Source: Ecdyonurus torrentis | Lineage: Eukaryota > Arthropoda > Insecta > Ephemeroptera > Heptageniidae | Direction: 5' to 3' | Length of the DNA: 64,000 nt | Assembly (NCBI GenBank): GCA_949318235.1 | Contig: OX439137.1 | Coordinates: forward strand, 5,316,641-5,380,640 | Shown here: in pieces, positions 46,494-58,470 of the stretch | Numbering within the stretch: position 1 is the first letter of the stretch | Layout: every line of letters begins with the position of its first letter | Notes under the pieces: generated by a model | Seen by the model: only the letters and a program-made list of their open reading frames with translations | Databases searched by the model: none | What the model was told of the DNA's origin: nothing | Program-made: the position numbers and the translations under genes

Positions 46494-46976
46494 CTGCTAT
46501 ACCTCATCAACATGTTAATACTTGGTAAGTTAGTTACAAAAGAATTCATCACAAATACACAGTTTTTTTTTTTTTCCTCAATACTTTAGTCTTTCCAACA
46601 TAATCATTCACCATTACACTTTTTTTTATCATTCTTCTTTTCTTCCTCCAATGAAACAATAGTTTATAATAATGGGTATTGCCGAGTACAAAAAAAAATA
46701 TATATATATAAAAGTTTATTTGCATTCTCCAATAAAAAAATAGGTGGTTAGTCAGCTAGGTAAAATAAATGAAGAAGAAATTAAAAAAAAAAAAAGTTGC
46801 AATTAGGCCGGTCTAAAAGCAAGTATTTACCCTATTGTTGTCATAATTAAGCCTCTAATTATCTACAAAAGATTGTAAAATAATATTATTGTTACTTTAG
46901 AGTAAAAATATTTACAAAAATTAAATAAAAAAAAAAATACCCTCATAAAATTGACTAACGTAAGAAGAAAATATAA
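46494..46976. other. 3' flank of zinc-finger gene 1
   Basis: No further coding. Poly-T (46562-46575) and poly-A stretches are present. AATAAA at 46731-46736, 238 nt past the stop, is the first clear poly(A) signal candidate. Confidence 0.5.
46731..46736 (+). promoter_or_regulatory. candidate poly(A) signal of zinc-finger gene 1
   Basis: AATAAA on the + strand 238 nt after the TGA at 46491-46493. Confidence 0.35.
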
Positions 46977-47090
46977 TAATGCTGTTCGTAAACCCTGTTC
47001 TCTGCACCAAAAATGACGATCGTCTATGGTTATTCAAATGGAATGCGCATTTTTTTTGGTGCAAGAGAACAGGGTTTACGAACAGCATTA
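46977..47090. mobile_element. foldback with TAATGCTGTTCGTAAACC ends (114 bp)
   Basis: TAATGCTGTTCGTAAACCCT at the left is mirrored at the right; pairing continues through GTTCTCTGCACCAAAAA. Centre near 47033. Confidence 0.75.
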
Positions 47091-47639
47091 ATGAAAAATA
47101 CTTAATAATTATATTTATTGGAGAAAAGAATTTGATCACTGCAAAAGTAATATGGTTCTCAATTGAAAAAAAAAAAAAAAAAGTTTTTTATAAATTTAAT
47201 TTTATTTTTGTAAAATGCAAATATAATAATTTTATATTGCTTTATTTAAATATAGGTTATATGCATGTTTTGATTAAACTAGTGTATTCCTTTAATTTTA
47301 GGGTTTGCTTTAATTTTAAGGTTTATTTGTGCCAGTAACTATTTAATATAAAAGTCATATTATATTATTTATCTTCCTATATGCCCCACCTTTGTATAAC
47401 AAAAATATAAACACAGAGTATATTTATTATTTTGATAGAAAAAAAAAGACCTACATTGTAGGCCAAATATATAAATTTTTGATTTAAACTTAAACAAAAA
47501 AGGCATTCATATATTATTGTATTTAAATTAACCATTTTTGTAAGGAGAAAGGTTGAAATTTCCAAATTGTGATTGTCTATTGCTATCAAATTTGGTGAGA
47601 CCTTGAAATTTTTACATTTTTATTGCTATTAGTTCTTTA

Positions 47640-47978
47640 TTAAGGGAGTAGGGTACCGACCTTATATCTCGAAAACTAGACGTGTTTTGGGTCTAAATTT
47701 GGTGTCATTGTGTAGCTAAGGGTCACACCTAGCCTTGATAAAATTTTCATGATGTTTGACCATCCCGAAAAAAAGAAAAAAAAATATTGAAATTAACATT
47801 GGGTCTTATTGGCTTAAAATTTCAAAAAATCATATTAAATTAATTTGCACAGTGAACCCCCAAAATTTGTATATATTTGAAATTGTCTCAAGCTGAAGTA
47901 TCATTGTGCAAAATTTCAAATTTTTTTGATGAGAAAAGTTTGAGTCTAATGGCTGATGCCGGTCCCCTACTCCCTTAA
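47640..47978. mobile_element. TTAA-flanked element with GGGAGTAGGG ends (331 bp)
   Basis: TTAA (47640-47643 and 47975-47978) flanks inverted GGGAGTAGGG. The interior resembles TTAA family 3 in reverse (ATTGAAATTAACATTGGGTC, TTTCAAAAAATCATA), so it is a diverged relative with different ends. Confidence 0.7.
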
Positions 47979-47979
47979 A

Positions 47980-48965
47980 CACTAATAGTGCACGTCAATG
48001 AGTTCTATTTACCAAAGTATCAATATGTAAAAAAATTAATAAATAACTAAAAAAAAATCAGGTCCATTTGATGATCACTTTTTGATCATTGCTACCATTA
48101 CTGACCTTTCCCTTTATGGATTGCCTTAAAGAAATATGGTTTTGTTGATTCCTATACTTTTTCTTGCCTTAATTTTATTTTACCAAAGAAATCATGAGTT
48201 TAATAGACTTTACCCCATGTTGTAATTTTTTTTTTATGTAGGCTATATTAATTAATAAAGTTCAGAATTACCAATTTTTTGAAATGGAAATCTTTACTAG
48301 AAAGCCAAATTAATTGAAATACATTTTATAATTATTCACATTTGTGTTTAAATACATAATTAACATTATATTCATATCTAGATCAATATTTACTTGTTAG
48401 TCACAATTAAATCAATCTGTAAATAGCATTAAATATATATTATAAATATAATTATATCTATGTATCACTAGTGTTTTAGATTTAAATATTGACATTGTGT
48501 CGTGAAAATTAAACATGGTTCAGTCAGTGGTTGCATGAATATTAAATGTGTGTATCGGTTTGGTTGTGTGAAAGCAGAATATGTAAATCAATGAGTAACA
48601 TTGTGTAAATCCCAGTGATAACCTTTTTTTTTTTTTTTTTTTTTTAAGCTATATCAAAAAGGTTTGCCTTGTATTCCTCATTTCAATTTTTCCGTCTGTG
48701 CAGTAGTTTTCAATAAATAAATAAATAATAATGGTCTCATAAAACTACTGCTTTTTCCCATGCCACTCCTAGATTGGCTAACACACTCTACCAGTAAGCC
48801 CTATTGATTTACAAATATTGCTTCCACACAATCAATACAACTTGTTCTATTTTCATGATGCAATGTTCAATATTATATTATGCATTGTATAACTTTAAGT
48901 TACCACATATATAACTAGTATATAAAGTTTGGTGCTCTATGAGTTTTTTCTAGTTGTCAAACACA
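47980..48965. other. intergenic stretch, nothing recognised
   Basis: AT-rich, with one poly-T run (48625-48646); no coding or repeat family was identified. Confidence 0.45.
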
Positions 48966-48969
48966 AATC

Positions 48970-49153
48970 GATCTTTTTGCATCACGATGAAGCTTCTACA
49001 CTTTACAGATTTCCAAAGAATGCACGATCTACACTTTACAAAGTCGCGGCTAACTGGAGCTTTTGGTATATAAAACATGTGTAAATTCTCCAGGTAGCTG
49101 CAAATTCGCAAAGTTTAGATCAGTCATTCTTTGGAAATTTTCGCGAAAAGATC
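48970..49153. mobile_element. foldback with GATCTTTT ends
   Basis: TTTCCAAAGAATGCACGATC pairs with its mirrored form near 49116-49136, and GATCTTTTTGC with GCGAAAAGATC at the ends. It shares the TCTACACTTT block with the foldbacks at 2751 and 49686. Confidence 0.6.
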
Positions 49154-49685
49154 AAAATATTATATTATTCTATTGTCGAGCTTGCTTCCTTTAGGTTCTT
49201 AATTTAATGGGCAAATTTAGAAATATATATATTTAATAAATTTGTATATTTTGCCTGATCCTATATTATAATTTTCCTAAATTTCAAGACTTAATTTTAT
49301 TTTAAATGTTTGGAAGTAAAATTGTTTATATGCAGAATTATACCATTTATGTGGTTAGATTGATTATTATTATTTAAAAAAAATCACTTATTAGCCCTAA
49401 TTGGGGCATACAATTTTGTAAAAAAAAAAAAAAATGTCTAAATATTAAAGAAAAAAAAAAGTATGTAACAGTCTTCTACTAATAAATAAACTCCTTTAAA
49501 TACACAACGAATTAACAAAAAATTGCTTGCATACAATGCTTTTTAGTAATCAAATTGAAAGGCTGTTTATCAGTAGAAGGCTAGTATGTAAAACAAAGTA
49601 CACTGGAGATACCCAAAGTATTCTCACTCCATATTTTTTTTTATTATTATTATTTCTTCTTCTTCTGTAGTACAGAGGGTACAAA

Positions 49686-49977
49686 TCGATGCCTCCGCGT
49701 CAAAAGCGAGCATCTAAACTTTCCAGATTTCCGACAGAATAACTATGTACATACACTTTCCGAGCCAGCAGCTCGACTAGCAGCCATAAGCTTAACATTG
49801 CAGATGATCGGCGGCGGAAAATTCAAATTCAAAATATGTTTATTCATTTCTATCTCCAAACATACATATACAAAATATTTGTACATCAGCAGGTTCTTAA
49901 GGAAAGTGTAGATATAGTCGTTTTGTCGTAAATCTGGAAAGTGTATATTATGCTTGCTTTTGACGCGGAGGCATCGA
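49686..49977. mobile_element. foldback with TCGATGCCTCCGCGTC ends (292 bp)
   Basis: TCGATGCCTCCGCGTCAAAA and its complement bound the unit; the CATCTAAACTTTCCAGATTT arm is mirrored by AAATCTGGAAAGTG. The centre carries AT-rich filler. Confidence 0.75.
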
Positions 49978-50307
49978 AATGCCACTTAAATACAAGTTAC
50001 TTAAGAAGAAATATCTCCAGCAATACAGAAAAATAATTTAGTGAGATTACTTGGTATCTTCTAGGAACTTAAGCATGCAGTAATTAATACATACCAATTT
50101 TATTTTAGGTTGTACCAATTTTGATGAAGTTTGAAAAGTGGTACTGGGTACGGTTAGATTTCTCTTAAATAAAATTATATAAAAGATTGTAATATTAATG
50201 TATAATTTTGTAAACAGCGTTAGTTAAATATCTGTGAAGTGTGTCAATTCGAAAATATTAAAATCACTTTTTAAATTAATATTTTACCCAAGAATTGGAC
50301 CATTCTT

Positions 50308-50613
50308 ATAGGGTCTATGCATTCATGTTAAAGTCGACGCCATGTTGGATAACTCAATAACATGGGTGGCATAGGAAAAAAATCATTTTGTCAGTTTAAA
50401 AACACTATGCAATATTTTTGGGAGCATTGATGCTGTAAATATGTTGAATTAGTATCTGAAGTATGTGAGAAAAATAACAAATAACAAAAAATTAACCAAT
50501 TTCCCAAAGAAAATTGGCTTAAATGAAGTTTGTCCTATGCTGAGCAATGTTATGGACTACTCCAGTATGGCCTACAAGCGCAATAAATATGACGTCATCC
50601 GCATACACCCTAT
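50308..50613. mobile_element. TIR repeat family 2, copy 2
   Basis: Matches 7098-7410 over its full length: CATTCATGTTAAAGTCGACG at the left, GAGCATTGATGCTGT inside, ATGACGTCATCCGCATACAC at the right. Confidence 0.75.
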
Positions 50614-51152
50614 ACTTCATCAAAATTGGTACAGCGACTGAGATCAATAGTAAAAACTTTATTTCTACTTTTACTGCAGTAAAAATCAAAGCAATTAATT
50701 TTGGTGCCAATCTAACCCAAGAAAAAAAATCTAGTTACCAAACAAAATGTTCATTTTTTTTTTCTCTCTCTTCCTATTATGTTTTAGTTTTAAGTACATA
50801 TATATTTTTGTGCATGAAATTTGTGTTCACTTTAAGTTTATTGATACTCTTTGTAAAGAAAATTGTAAAATGAAGAAAGAGCTATATTTTTAGTGTATAA
50901 GTTCACAAGCATACAAAGCTTGCTTTTGCTATAAAATAACCTAAAAAAATAAATTGTATAGCTATTTTATATTTTGCTAAATATCAAGGGGCAAAAAAAT
51001 ATTTTATTTTTGTTGTGTTCCTTTTTGTTTTATGCTGCCAAACTTATGTAATGTGTGCCATTGAAATAAAAATTAAATAACCATTTACGGTTTTATTTTT
51101 AACGTAAGTACCTAAAAATTTACAGTAACAGGCATAGAACACCTTGAACAAA

Positions 51153-51418
51153 AAACATGTTTAATATCCTAACATATACCTAAATGTCGACATTGATTTG
51201 GCCGTAGTCATTGAGTTCTAATTTATTTTCAATTCACAAAATGGTCATGGGTTCATGACGTCAGAGCTTGTTTGTTTCTGCGCGTGTGGACTATCAAGAT
51301 GTGACGTCACAAACCAGCAGCTGGCATTTTATTATAAATGGAAAATAAATTAGAAATCAATCACTCCGGCCAAATCAACGTTGATATTTAGGTATGCAAG
51401 GTTATATTAGAAAAGTTT
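51153..51418. mobile_element. foldback with CCTAAATGTCGACATTGATT arms
   Basis: The left arm ATACCTAAATGTCGACATTG pairs with CAACGTTGATATTTAGGTAT, continuing through TTGGCCG/CGGCCAA and TAATTTATTTTC/GAAAATAAATTA. The centre has two TGACGTCA-like sites. Confidence 0.7.
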
Positions 51419-51419
51419 T

Positions 51420-52700
51420 TTTGTCTACGCCTTTTAGTTTAGCAATGAAATAAGATTTTCTAGTCAGTTACTTCACAGATTTCATGATGGCCTATAGATC
51501 TTAAAAAAAGCATGGCTCTAGATAATACTATAATTGTTACAATATACTGTAATACTGTCTGGTAAATCCAATATTGTATTACAGATTAAAGTACTTTATT
51601 ATATACGAAATGGTTTTTATTAGGGTAAAAAATAAATATATACGTATAGGCCTATAGTATACCATACCTAAAAAAAAAAAAAAAAAAAAAAAAATACTGT
51701 CCCCTAGCTGTACTGTAATCGGAACTGTAGAAAAGAAATTTTTATTATCCATTACCTGAATGTGTAGACCCTAATCAAGTGATCATATTTATTTGTTTTT
51801 AGATCCGGATAAGTGGGTAAAATAGTAAATATAGACTTTTTGATCCGTTTTTTTATTATTATTATTATTTTTTTTTTTTTTACTAGACTCTAGTTGATTT
51901 ATTTGCATAATCCAGATCCAGAAATAAAATTGTGTCTGCTCTAAATCTGGATTGCTTAATATATACCCAATAATAAGTTCTTAATCCGTACGATCATGTT
52001 GACAATTAAAATAAGGATTTTAACAGAATTTATAAATAGAGATTAAGATTATTAGCAATATAAAATAATAATAATAAAAATTTTAATAAAAGATATAGCC
52101 TATATAATGCAAAAAATAATAATAATAAAATGCAACTTATTTTTATCGTAGATATGAAAGGAATAGACCAGAGAAAAACCTAAGAATTTATACCACAAAA
52201 CACTTGATGGGATTTACATAAATAACTTTAGTTTGTCTCAAAACCCAACAGTAGCTCCGTAGCAGTGATTAGAAAATTCCATTTATGCAACCCGCACAAC
52301 ATTTTCATACTAATTTTTGCATGTTTCTGACATCATAAACATGAATTTTCAAGCAAATTGCATACTTTGCAGTATTTTCACGCTCTCTAGTGGGGCTACA
52401 TTAACATTCTGGTAAAAATTGTCATCAGTTTTGAAGATCCCATTTCGTGTTGATTCATTAAAAAGCACATGTTGTTTTATGTGGTCTATGGCTTGAAGAA
52501 AAGATAGGAGAAACACTCTCAGAAGAGACAAGAGACCTATACATTACTATTGAAAAAGGGTCTATTTTAGCTAAAATTATGGAACTCGCTCTTCGGCTTT
52601 TCTTTCAAATTTATCACACAAAAAAGACAATGTGGAAAAATGTCATATTTGTTATTTTTTTTATTTTTTTTTTTTTTATTTTTTTTTTTTTTCATATTTA
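51420..52700. other. intergenic stretch, nothing firmly recognised
   Basis: AT-rich with poly-A (51670-51694) and AAT runs. A TATGCAACCCGCACAAC block near 52286 resembles text inside the elements at 8192 and 62904, suggesting a decayed element. Confidence 0.4.
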
Positions 52701-52705
52701 AATCA

Positions 52706-53215
52706 ATGGCCCTTACTTGTCTTTCGACTCCCTGTATAAATTTGTAGACAAACTTTTACACTGGTGCCGCGATTGGCAGCCAAAACTACTATATTACAAA
52801 TACTGCTTTACAAAGGTTTGAGGTCTTGTTGTCACCTGGGCGCAAGAATTCTGAGTGGTTATCTCTGTTACATGTCTTCCAACTCCCTGTTTAAATCTGT
52901 AGACTAGGTATTGCATACACATTTATATATATTTAGGTATTAAGCCTTTACACTCTAGTGCTGCAATTGGCAGTTAAAACTACTATTACTAATACTACTT
53001 CACGAGTTTCGAGGTCTTGTTGTTACCTGAGTGCAAGCATTCCAAGTGTTTTTCGTTTATTGTTTCTGACCTTTAGTCAGCCTTATTAGTTATCAGTTGG
53101 ACAAGAATAGCTAGTCCAAATAACCACTAAACATATCCCAGTGTTTCCTCTATTGAGAGGGAAATTTAACTTGTGTCTAAAGAATCAGCCAAGAGTCGGA
53201 AGACATGTAAAAGAA
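52706..53215. repeat. dispersed repeat with partial tandem duplication, copy 2
   Basis: The unit seen at 32545-32850 appears here with its first about 170 bp present twice (starts near 52706 and 52877). The outer ends TTACATGTCTTCC (52875) and GGAAGACATGTAA (53207-53219) are inverted, so it is likely a TIR element with an internal duplication. Confidence 0.65.
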
Positions 53216-53331
53216 AAAATAAACAAGCCAGTTAAGTTAAAAAGCCTAGTGTGAATTTGGTTTATTATCATCATTTTGTACAACAGTGTAGTTAGTGACA
53301 ACAATGTACAAAAATATTGAGTTAAAAATGA

Positions 53332-53337
53332 TTTATT
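53332..53337 (-). promoter_or_regulatory. candidate poly(A) signal of UCHL3 copy 3
   Basis: AATAAA on the - strand 33 nt past the stop codon; a second lies at 53266-53261. Confidence 0.35.
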
Positions 53338-53369
53338 TTTTTAGTATTTATACATACAATACCCTATAA

Positions 53370-53951
53370 TCAGTCCTTGGCTACCAAAGCTACCACAGAG
53401 AAGAGAAGGTTGTCTGGATTACGTGCCATATATTCTCTGCATACTGCTGCAGCATCCTACAATTGAAATGAATTATTTAATGGAAGCATTTTTGTATTTT
53501 TCATGTACAGTTTCAGACAGTGAAATGTGCTGCTTTTTTGCGAGCCTCAAACTTAATGTGGAAATTATATTATTACGTCGCATTCATGTGCATCAAGAGG
53601 CGTGTTTGGTTTGCTGGCTAAGGCAGCTTGCCTTGATAGATAACGCTACACCTGATCATTATTTGGCTTGCTGGCTAATGCAGCACACCTGATAGATAAT
53701 GCTACACCTGAGCGCGTGACAAAACATGTGCATATACCATATCAATATTTATTTCCACATAAAATTTGAAGCTTGCAAAATAGCAATATGTTTAAATGGT
53801 TACCTTTCATTTGTCTTAAACTGTACACACAGAATAAATATATATATAATAAAATTAATAAAGGGAAATTTATGAACTTACATTTTATGTTTAATAATAA
53901 AAGTTGTATAGCCAAGACATAACAGACATCTTGGCAAAAGATCAGGGGGGG

Positions 53952-53988
<37 letters not shown>

Positions 53989-55342
53989 AAAAGAATGGGT
54001 TGATGCGGGAACATATCCCTCATTTTCCCTTAAAGTTTTGGTATAAAAAGTCAAAGTCAAGCCAGTTTTATCAAGCTAGTTCCATGGTACTCTATCCAAC
54101 TAAGAACTTTTTAATTATGTATTGAATTTTACCTACATACTATCAGATTATTAATTCTCTCACCTCTAACAAGGTATCTGATGTAGTTCTGCCAAGACGT
54201 ATTGGGAAAGACTTGCGACCATCTGCAACATCATAAAAAAAAGTGTTGTGACTTTACATTCTTACACCTCTGTATAAAAGTTTAAGGGACTGATGCAAAG
54301 AGATTATAATATATAGAAAGGATAGCCCTATAATAATAACATTGAGCTATCTGTGCCTCGAAAGAATTCTCAGAAGATACACATTAAAATTTAATGCTGC
54401 GCGATGGCTGACGAAGCATGATTGGCGGTCACAGCTTTGTTTACATCGCATCGCCCAATCAGGGCCGCTGAGCTTTAGCATGGCGGAAAGCGCACTGAAA
54501 TTCTGAGACTTAGCACAAAGACCGCAGCGCCTGCTATCCTATCCCCTCTATATTAATAACTCTATGGACTGATGTGGCTACTGCATTTTGCTCATAAAGA
54601 TAGTATAGTGTGGTTGCAGATTGCCTATACAAATTATTCTCAAACTTTTTTTGCCCAGAGCTGTACACTAACTTCTCCTCTACTATTTCTATAGCTCCTA
54701 TCCTCTATATATAGGCCTATATAATATATATTATAATAGTTTCTCTCTGTAAGTTTTTCTCGAGTCTGTAAGGACTGACCAAGGCATAACATGCTGTTTT
54801 TCTTGTAGAGTTTGGTGTAAAACACTATCCAATGTATTAGTTTATAGGCCTATATAATTATACAATAGTGGTAGCAATAGATTTTTGTCAAACTATGGAA
54901 CTCTTCACTATGGTAAAGCTGATGCTAGTTTCCTCTATCTTTTTGTTATTTATATGCTAATATTATGTAATATAATTAAAAAAAAGATACACACCTAGTT
55001 CATATAAGCCACCTTCACAATGTACAAAGGCAATAAAATGGAAGAACGAAGCAATATTTGTATCTTCTGGTTCCCCTTCTTTTCTTAACTCTTGATTTTT
55101 AATGAAGATCTCTTTGTTCTCACTGAGTAATTGACCACGTTTGTCTGCATCACAAGATCTGGCCTCTGATAGATACTGCTTCAGTGGTCCATCAGATAGA
55201 GAAATTCTGTAACATAATTAGGATGTGCACATATTAGAGAGAGGTTTAGACTGCTTTTTTTAGTTTATATCAAGCCAATGAATGAATTTGTGACATAAAA
55301 AACTTGAGTTTAATATTTTTGTCTAACATTGCCAGTTGCTTA

Positions 55343-55376
<34 letters not shown>

Positions 55377-57916
55377 ATAATAACATTTATTTAGTCTCAC
55401 GTTTGTTCTATATCCCAATCCACCTCACAATTAAGAGCTCTTACTTGTCAGTGTTGTTAGCAATGCTGTGTATGATAGCGATGGTGCCACAAGAGTTGCT
55501 GATGGTTTGCTTGACATAGAAGATGTTGTCAGACACTTCCTGTCCTTTCTCTTTGATCTCAGCCTCCTGCTGCTTGCTGTACTCTTCATACTGATAGTTC
55601 AAAGATACAGACATTATATTAACCAACAGCACAGTCTTGTTAGGAAACATTATTATACATCTAATTGTTATCATATAAGAAATAATTTTGATTTCTGAAA
55701 ATGGAAAAGAAATTCGCTGTTGTCATTACTTGTCAGGGAAATTGATATTTAGCCTTGTAAAGATTTGCATGGAAAATTTTACACTACAAATTAAAAACAA
55801 CAACTTATTATTAATTCAAAGAAAATTCAACATCATAATTATGCAAATTTAGTTTGCATTTTATCCAAGGATATAATGCTTTCATTCAAGGTCAGACTGG
55901 CACTCAAGGAGCCTCGTCCACAAAAAGGGTGTAACACCCTTTCTAGGGGCCACAAAAGAGGTGTAACACCCTGGTTAGGCCCCTTTTTGGGCCTTAGGGG
56001 CCTCCAATCAAGGGGGACCACATCCGTTATCGCGGACTTGCTCTTATGGCCAGTCCGAGCCTGCTTTCATTTGATACTTAAAAAAAATGCATAAAAAACT
56101 TTTTAAATTGACTTAAAACATATTTATAACAATTTAAGAAGGGACATCAATATAAAGCAAAAGGTTTATAATAGGCAAAATTAATAAATCAAATAAATGA
56201 ATTTTTTATTTGTAGCAATATTTATATTCTGCAAGTACGTTTAAAAATTGTGATACAAGTACAGTATTTTAAATCATTGAAATATTGGATGCAATTTAAT
56301 TTATCAAGAAATGTAAATATTGCTATGGATTTCTGCACATAAAAGTACACCTATGAGACCTCACAGAATAATTATCTTACTTTCAAAAAAGAAAAAAAAA
56401 AAAAAAAAAAAGAGAAAAGAAAAGAAAAGAAAAGAAAAAAGAAAGTCATATTTTGTCAAACCAAGAATTTAAGGGGTTAGGCTTATAAAACTTCCACTGG
56501 TACAATATAGTTACCTCATGCATAGGAAAGAGAAGCAGAACAGATGCAACAGGTCTTGGTATCATCATCAGTAAATCGGGTTCCAATCCAAACACATCAA
56601 CCATGCGCCAGTCGTCAGAAACACCAAGACTGCTGATGTACTGTTGAAGGTCAAAGCAGTAAGTGACACATCAAAAAGTAATAATAATAAAGTTACAGGT
56701 CTAGTGTCTCATTACTCCAGTCATATCTCCATATTTATTTGTTGTAATTACAACTAACCTGCAAAAGTAGTCAATAAATAATAGCTAGGGTTACAAACAT
56801 AATGAGATATTGAGGTACTGTATATAACTTCTGCCATAGGATGCCGCTATACTTTTTTTTTTTTTTTTTTTTTGTATGGTTGGTCTCTGTAGTATGCAAT
56901 ATCTGGTAATGGACTATATTGGAGCATGAGAGATTATTACGACAAAAGCTTATAACGATGATATGTACCCAATGCGGACTCATTAACCCTAGTTTTTGCT
57001 CTTCTTATTTAACATCATGGGACCATACCCATGTTTATGCACAAATTAAAAAAATATTAATAATAAAAATTAAAAAAATATTGCTATGCTGGATAATTTT
57101 TAAATATGAGAATTTTTGCTAAATAAAATTTAAATAATATATAAAATTATGCTCATTTACTAACCAAAAAACTTTTATATTATATGAAAAAAATTTGTAA
57201 TGATCAAATATATTTGCAGAACTGCACATGGTAAAGTTACTAGTTATCAGCAGGCTTGCCGCAATTATCGGCAGGTGTTCGCTAAGTTTTTATAGTATGT
57301 TCCTCCCATTTGAGAGTTTTGAAATTTTTACACAAAAATGATTTTTTAATCAACTATTTTGTGCTAAAATTTTAAGCCCCGTAAATAAGTGGAAGGTATA
57401 GTTTAAAAATTACAACCGTCGATATAACTGCAGCCTGCCAATAACTAGGACATTTACCATATTATATACTATACAGCTCTGACCAAAAGTTCCTGAACAA
57501 TTTGCATAGGCAAACCCACAACCACACTATGTTATCTTTATGAGAAAACGCTGCGGCCACCGCTGCCCCGTTCGGGAACTTTTGGCCAGACCATATATAC
57601 AACATTCCTTTAAAAATAAAAATTTGCACAGTACATACTGCACATAAAAGCACACCTATGAGACTTCACTTTTAATAATATTAATCTTATTTCCCAAATA
57701 TTTATAATATTTAAAAAAAATGCAAATGAACTTTTACCTACAGTTTTGACAAACCAAAACTCCAAGGTTTACAGTTACAGGTTACACCCACCTCATTCAT
57801 CATCTGAAAACAGAAAAATAAATAGATTTTATAAAAGTTTAATATTTCACAATTATTCAATATATAAAAAGATTTCTGCTTACCTCAGGATCAGATTTTA
57901 GTGGTACCCAAGTCAT
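53370..57916 (-). CDS. UCHL3: ubiquitin carboxyl-terminal hydrolase, UCHL3-like, copy 3
   Basis: Seven - strand exons join in frame: 57916-57884, 57803-57792, 56640-56515, 55590-55445, 55206-54995, 54222-54164 and 53456-53370, giving 224 residues. The protein starts MTWVPLKSDPE and ends FSVVALVAKD. Gln85 (YVKQTI), Cys91 (NSCGT), His162 (FHFIAFVH) and Asp177 (LDGRKSF) are present. The microexon reads Met-Met-Asn-Glu. It is more diverged than copies 1 and 2 (exon 3 one codon shorter, exon 5 two codons shorter, different crossover-loop region), yet exon 4 is identical to copy 1 over 146 nt. Introns are shorter than in the tandem pair (intron 2 is 1.15 kb). Confidence 0.9.
53606..53716. repeat. 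two-copy tandem repeat (about 55 bp)
   Basis: TTTGGYTTGCTGGCTAAKGC and TGATAGATAAYGCTACACCTG occur twice in a row in the last intron of UCHL3 copy 3. Confidence 0.7.
53946..53985. repeat. GA microsatellite after a G run
   Basis: A short G run passes into (GA)n; open frames over it encode Glu-Arg or Ser-Leu repeats and are artefacts. Confidence 0.9.
55879..56071. mobile_element. hAT-like family A short element (177 bp), copy 2
   Basis: The element 55887-56063 is the same length as 28439-28615 and in opposite orientation, with right end GGCCAGTCCGAGCCTG, a degenerate left end CAAGGTCAGACTGGC, and exact 8-bp duplications CTTTCATT. Lies in intron 3 of UCHL3 copy 3. Confidence 0.9.
57474..57594. 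mobile_element. foldback with CTGACCAAAAGTTCCTGAAC ends
   Basis: The left end is mirrored by GTTCGGGAACTTTTGGCCAG; the centre is slightly GC-rich (GCTGCGGCCACCGC). Intron 2 of UCHL3 copy 3. Confidence 0.65.
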
Positions 57917-58370
57917 TTTTATAACAAATTTTTTCAATAAAACTGACAATTATCTATCAACCATTTATCAATGTTTACAAAATTGAATTTTTGTTGTTTT
58001 TTACAGGTTTTTTAACATTTTTTAAGCCGGTGTAACAGGGCTACCACTTAAACTTTGTCCCTAAACAAAATCTTTTTAGTAGGGATTTTGTTTTCTCTAA
58101 ATGAACAAAAAAATGTTCTTTAATTAAATTTGATAACATTAAAATATCATTGGTGTAAATAAATTTTCATATTTTAATTATTTTTGATTATTTATTTATA
58201 TAAAAATGTCTTTTCACAAAAAAAAGGCACTTCCAAATATATTTTAAAAAGTCTACAATACATAAAATTGCCTTGCAGACCCTTTTATGCTTAAAAATCA
58301 AAGCAAAAATTAAGTACAAAGCAGCGACTAGCTATATAAATAGTGGCAATAAAAACTGTATACAGACAGA
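57917..58370. other. 5' flank of UCHL3 copy 3
   Basis: Holds the likely promoter of the - strand gene, but no TATA box or CpG-rich patch stands out. Sequence is AT-rich. Confidence 0.4.
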
Positions 58371-58374
58371 AGGC

Positions 58375-58470
58375 CCGCGGACAAAAGACCCTACCTGTGT
58401 GGCGCTTGCCGATATGCTCAACCTGTGCGCATACAGCCAGGGCTTTTTGTCCGAAGGTCTTTTGTCCGCA
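58375..58470. mobile_element. foldback with GCGGACAAAAGACC ends
   Basis: GCGGACAAAAGACC and GGTCTTTTGTCCGC are perfect inverted repeats about 65 bp apart; a second TTTTTGTCCG lies just inside the right arm. Confidence 0.7.

Noticed and set aside
53423..53692. 89-codon + strand frame
   Set aside because: It overlaps the last exon and intron of UCHL3 copy 3 on the opposite strand and a two-copy tandem repeat.
54385..54535. GC-rich patch with CATGGCGGAAAGCG as a promoter
   Set aside because: It lies within an intron of UCHL3 copy 3 and has loosely inverted GCGCGATGGCTGA/TTAGCATGGCGG-type text, more like a decayed element; evidence is too weak to list.
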